Made by a program: the position numbers and the translations under genes
In this document: one piece after another, positions 62,626-64,000 of the stretch
Layout of the letters: the number at the start of each line of letters is the position of its first letter
Position numbering within the stretch: the stretch's first letter is position 1
The notes under the pieces: model-generated
Told to the model about the DNA's origin: nothing
The model's database searches: none
The model's input: the letters and a program-made list of their open reading frames with translations, nothing else
DNA from: CAZENU01 sp965222125
Lineage (GTDB): Bacteria > Chloroflexota > Dehalococcoidia > Lucifugimonadales > CAZENU01
Direction of reading: 5' to 3'
Assembly (NCBI GenBank): GCA_965222125.1
Contig: CBDCTC010000006.1
Location: forward strand, 1,116,001-1,180,000
DNA length: 64,000 nucleotides

Positions 62626-63300
62626 CTAATCCTCGATCACCAGCCTGAATGCCAGCGGCGCGACCACGAGGAACGCCGCGTCGAAGGCGGCCAGCAGGGC
62701 GATCCAGCGGCCCGTTTCGCGGAACGTCCCGTCGCCCAGCAGCAGGCCAGTGGCCTCGACCGCCGCGACGATCGCTGGCAACGCGGCCGGGAGAAAGAGC
62801 AGCGGCAGCATCACCTCTCGCGCCCGGGTGTTGGCGGCCATCGCGGCAAAGACCGTTCCCACCGTGGCGGTCCCCAGCGTCGCCAGCACGGCGATCGGCA
62901 GCAGGCCGGGCTCGGCGATGGATACGTCGAACATCACCGCGAACACGGGAAACACAAGCACCTCCACCGCCAGCATGAACAGCGTGTTGGAGGCGACCTT
63001 GCCGAAGAAGACCGCGTCGCGTCCGACCGGCGCGAGCAGGAGTCCGTCCAGTCCGCCGGACTCCATTTCGACTGCGATCGACCGGGTGAGCCCCAGCATC
63101 CCACCGAACGAGATGGCCACCCACAGCACGCCCGGGGCCACGAGCGCGGCGGTGTGCGGCGTGATCTCGATGGCGAAGTTGAACACGACGACGACGAGCA
63201 GCGAGAACACCAGCAACGAGACGACTATGTCCTTGGACCTGGTCTCGAGCACGATGTCCCGCCAGACGATCGCGGCCAGCGGCCGTACGAAGTTTCTCAT
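62626..63300 (-). CDS. ccmB: Cytochrome c biogenesis ABC exporter, permease CcmB
   Basis: A 224-residue membrane protein with six helices. VWRDIVLETRSKDIVVSLLV is the usual CcmB front; WVAISFGGMLGLTRSIAVE and SGGLDGLLLAPVGRDAVFFG follow. CcmAB exports or delivers haem in c-type cytochrome maturation together with CcmC. The start overlaps the CcmA stop by ATGA, so the two are coupled. Its presence implies a respiratory chain with c-type cytochromes. Confidence 0.87.
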   Translation of the reverse strand: MRNFVRPLAAIVWRDIVLETRSKDIVVSLLVFSLLVVVVFNFAIEITPHTAALVAPGVLWVAISFGGMLGLTRSIAVEMESGGLDGLLLAPVGRDAVFFGKVASNTLFMLAVEVLVFPVFAVMFDVSIAEPGLLPIAVLATLGTATVGTVFAAMAANTRAREVMLPLLFLPAALPAIVAAVEATGLLLGDGTFRETGRWIALLAAFDAAFLVVAPLAFRLVIED

Positions 63301-64000
63301 GCTCGCCCTCCCGTGTGCCGGAAGTAGGCGTCGCGGACGGCGTCGACCGCGTCGGGCGAGACCTCAGATTCACGGTAGACGATTTTGCCGCGGGACAGGA
63401 TGACCAGACTGTCGCCGATCGCGAGCCCGCGTTCCAGGTCGTGCGTGGTCAGGAGGACGGAGCGCGTGGGATGTGCACCCCCGCCGACGGCCGCGTCGAG
63501 GAGTTGGAGCGCCTCCTGGTCCAGGCCGCTCTCGGGCTCGTCCATGACCAGCACGGCCGGACCGTGAAGCAGCGCCCTGGCTATGCTGAACCGCTTCCGA
63601 AAGCCGTGTGAGAGTGTGCCGGCGCGCTGTCTGAGCCGGTCGGTGATGCCGAGAAGAGCGGAGACCTCGGCTATCCGGTCGTCGACGCGGTCGAGCCCGA
63701 ACATCCGGCCGAAGAAGGCGAGGTTCTCGTAGCCGGTGAGGCCGTCGTACAGCAGCGCGTCGTGGGTCACGACTCCGATGTGGCGGCGCGCGCGCTCCGG
63801 GTGATCGGCCAGATGGATCCCGGCTATGCTGATCCGGCCTTCGTCGGGCCGCGCGAGTCCGGCGAGGATTCGCACCAGCGTCGTCTTGCCTGACCCGTTG
63901 GGCCCAAGGACGGTGAGCACCCGTCCCCAGGGAATCCGCAGGTCCAGGTCGCGCAGTACCTGCGTCCGGGCGTATGCCTTGCTCAGGCCGCTTACCTCTA
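63297..64000 (-). CDS. ccmA: Cytochrome c biogenesis ABC exporter, ATPase CcmA (5' end beyond window)
   Basis: At least 234 codons, open to the right edge. EVSGLSKAYARTQVLRDLDL leads to Walker A GPNGSGKTT, VTHDALLYDGLTGYENL, the signature LSHGFRKR (weaker than the usual LSxGQ but normal for CcmA), Walker B VLVMDEPESGLD and LLTTHDLERGL. The start codon is outside the window. It is coupled to ccmB by ATGA. Confidence 0.85.
   Translation of the reverse strand, partial: EVSGLSKAYARTQVLRDLDLRIPWGRVLTVLGPNGSGKTTLVRILAGLARPDEGRISIAGIHLADHPERARRHIGVVTHDALLYDGLTGYENLAFFGRMFGLDRVDDRIAEVSALLGITDRLRQRAGTLSHGFRKRFSIARALLHGPAVLVMDEPESGLDQEALQLLDAAVGGGAHPTRSVLLTTHDLERGLAIGDSLVILSRGKIVYRESEVSPDAVDAVRDAYFRHTGGRA

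Overview
The window is a high-GC bacterial chromosome segment. Its gene content resembles uncultivated Chloroflexota (SAR202 or Dehalococcoidia type): corrinoid methyltransfer genes, TIM-barrel hydrolases, PhyH, amidase, DUF1501/DUF1800, DUF2277 and a CcmAB exporter. No rRNA or other taxonomic marker is present, so this placement is an inference from gene content.

Layout. (1) 1-4.5 kb, minus strand: a tight operon of one-carbon and corrinoid genes (Virulence_fact domain protein, homocysteine S-methyltransferase, an unknown coupled protein, an MtaA-like methyltransferase, and a pterin-binding methyltransferase running off the left edge). HicBA and DUF433/DUF5615 toxin-antitoxin-like pairs sit between them. 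(2) 4.6-5.9 kb: a short inverted-repeat element interrupted by an IS30. (3) 6-8.3 kb: a PEP mutase/isocitrate lyase-family enzyme coupled to an amidohydrolase, then a small membrane protein. (4) 8.4-23.1 kb: a decaying accessory zone with IS630, IS1380, IS1182 and IS21 elements, transposase remnants, several frameshifted genes, an unusual RIO kinase, a BpsA-like/DUF2156 pair, a broken DUF6932-XRE-nuclease module and an orphan type I-E CRISPR repeat. (5) 23.3-27.7 kb: a MacB/FtsX-type ABC exporter. (6) 27.9-35.5 kb: four complete copies and one partial copy of one IS1380-family element in direct tandem. (7) 35.7-43.4 kb: amidase, PhyH dioxygenase, SDR, acyl-CoA dehydrogenase, and a copper-efflux operon (csoR-copA-YHS). 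(8) 43.5-50.9 kb, minus strand: an envelope-protein island with a collagen-like protein, two intact and two decayed GH99-like lipoproteins, PKD-domain debris and a split unknown gene, ending beside tRNA-Leu(CAA). (9) 51.3-64 kb: housekeeping-like genes (eIF2B-like, thioesterase, NHL, DUF1800, DUF1501, phosphotriesterase family, AAC(3) family, HtrA, YihY, CcmB, CcmA). A second copy of the short inverted-repeat element sits at 56.5 kb.

The most notable signal is at 58.4-59.0 kb. A TlpA-like thioredoxin-fold lipoprotein has an in-frame UGA exactly at the first cysteine of its WCxxC motif. The reading frame stays open afterwards, and a perfect 7-bp hairpin with a G-first loop lies 17 nt downstream of the UGA. 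This fits a selenoprotein with a bacterial SECIS element. Frameshifts and stops elsewhere are concentrated in regions 4 and 8, while the metabolic genes are intact, so they look like real decay rather than general sequencing error.
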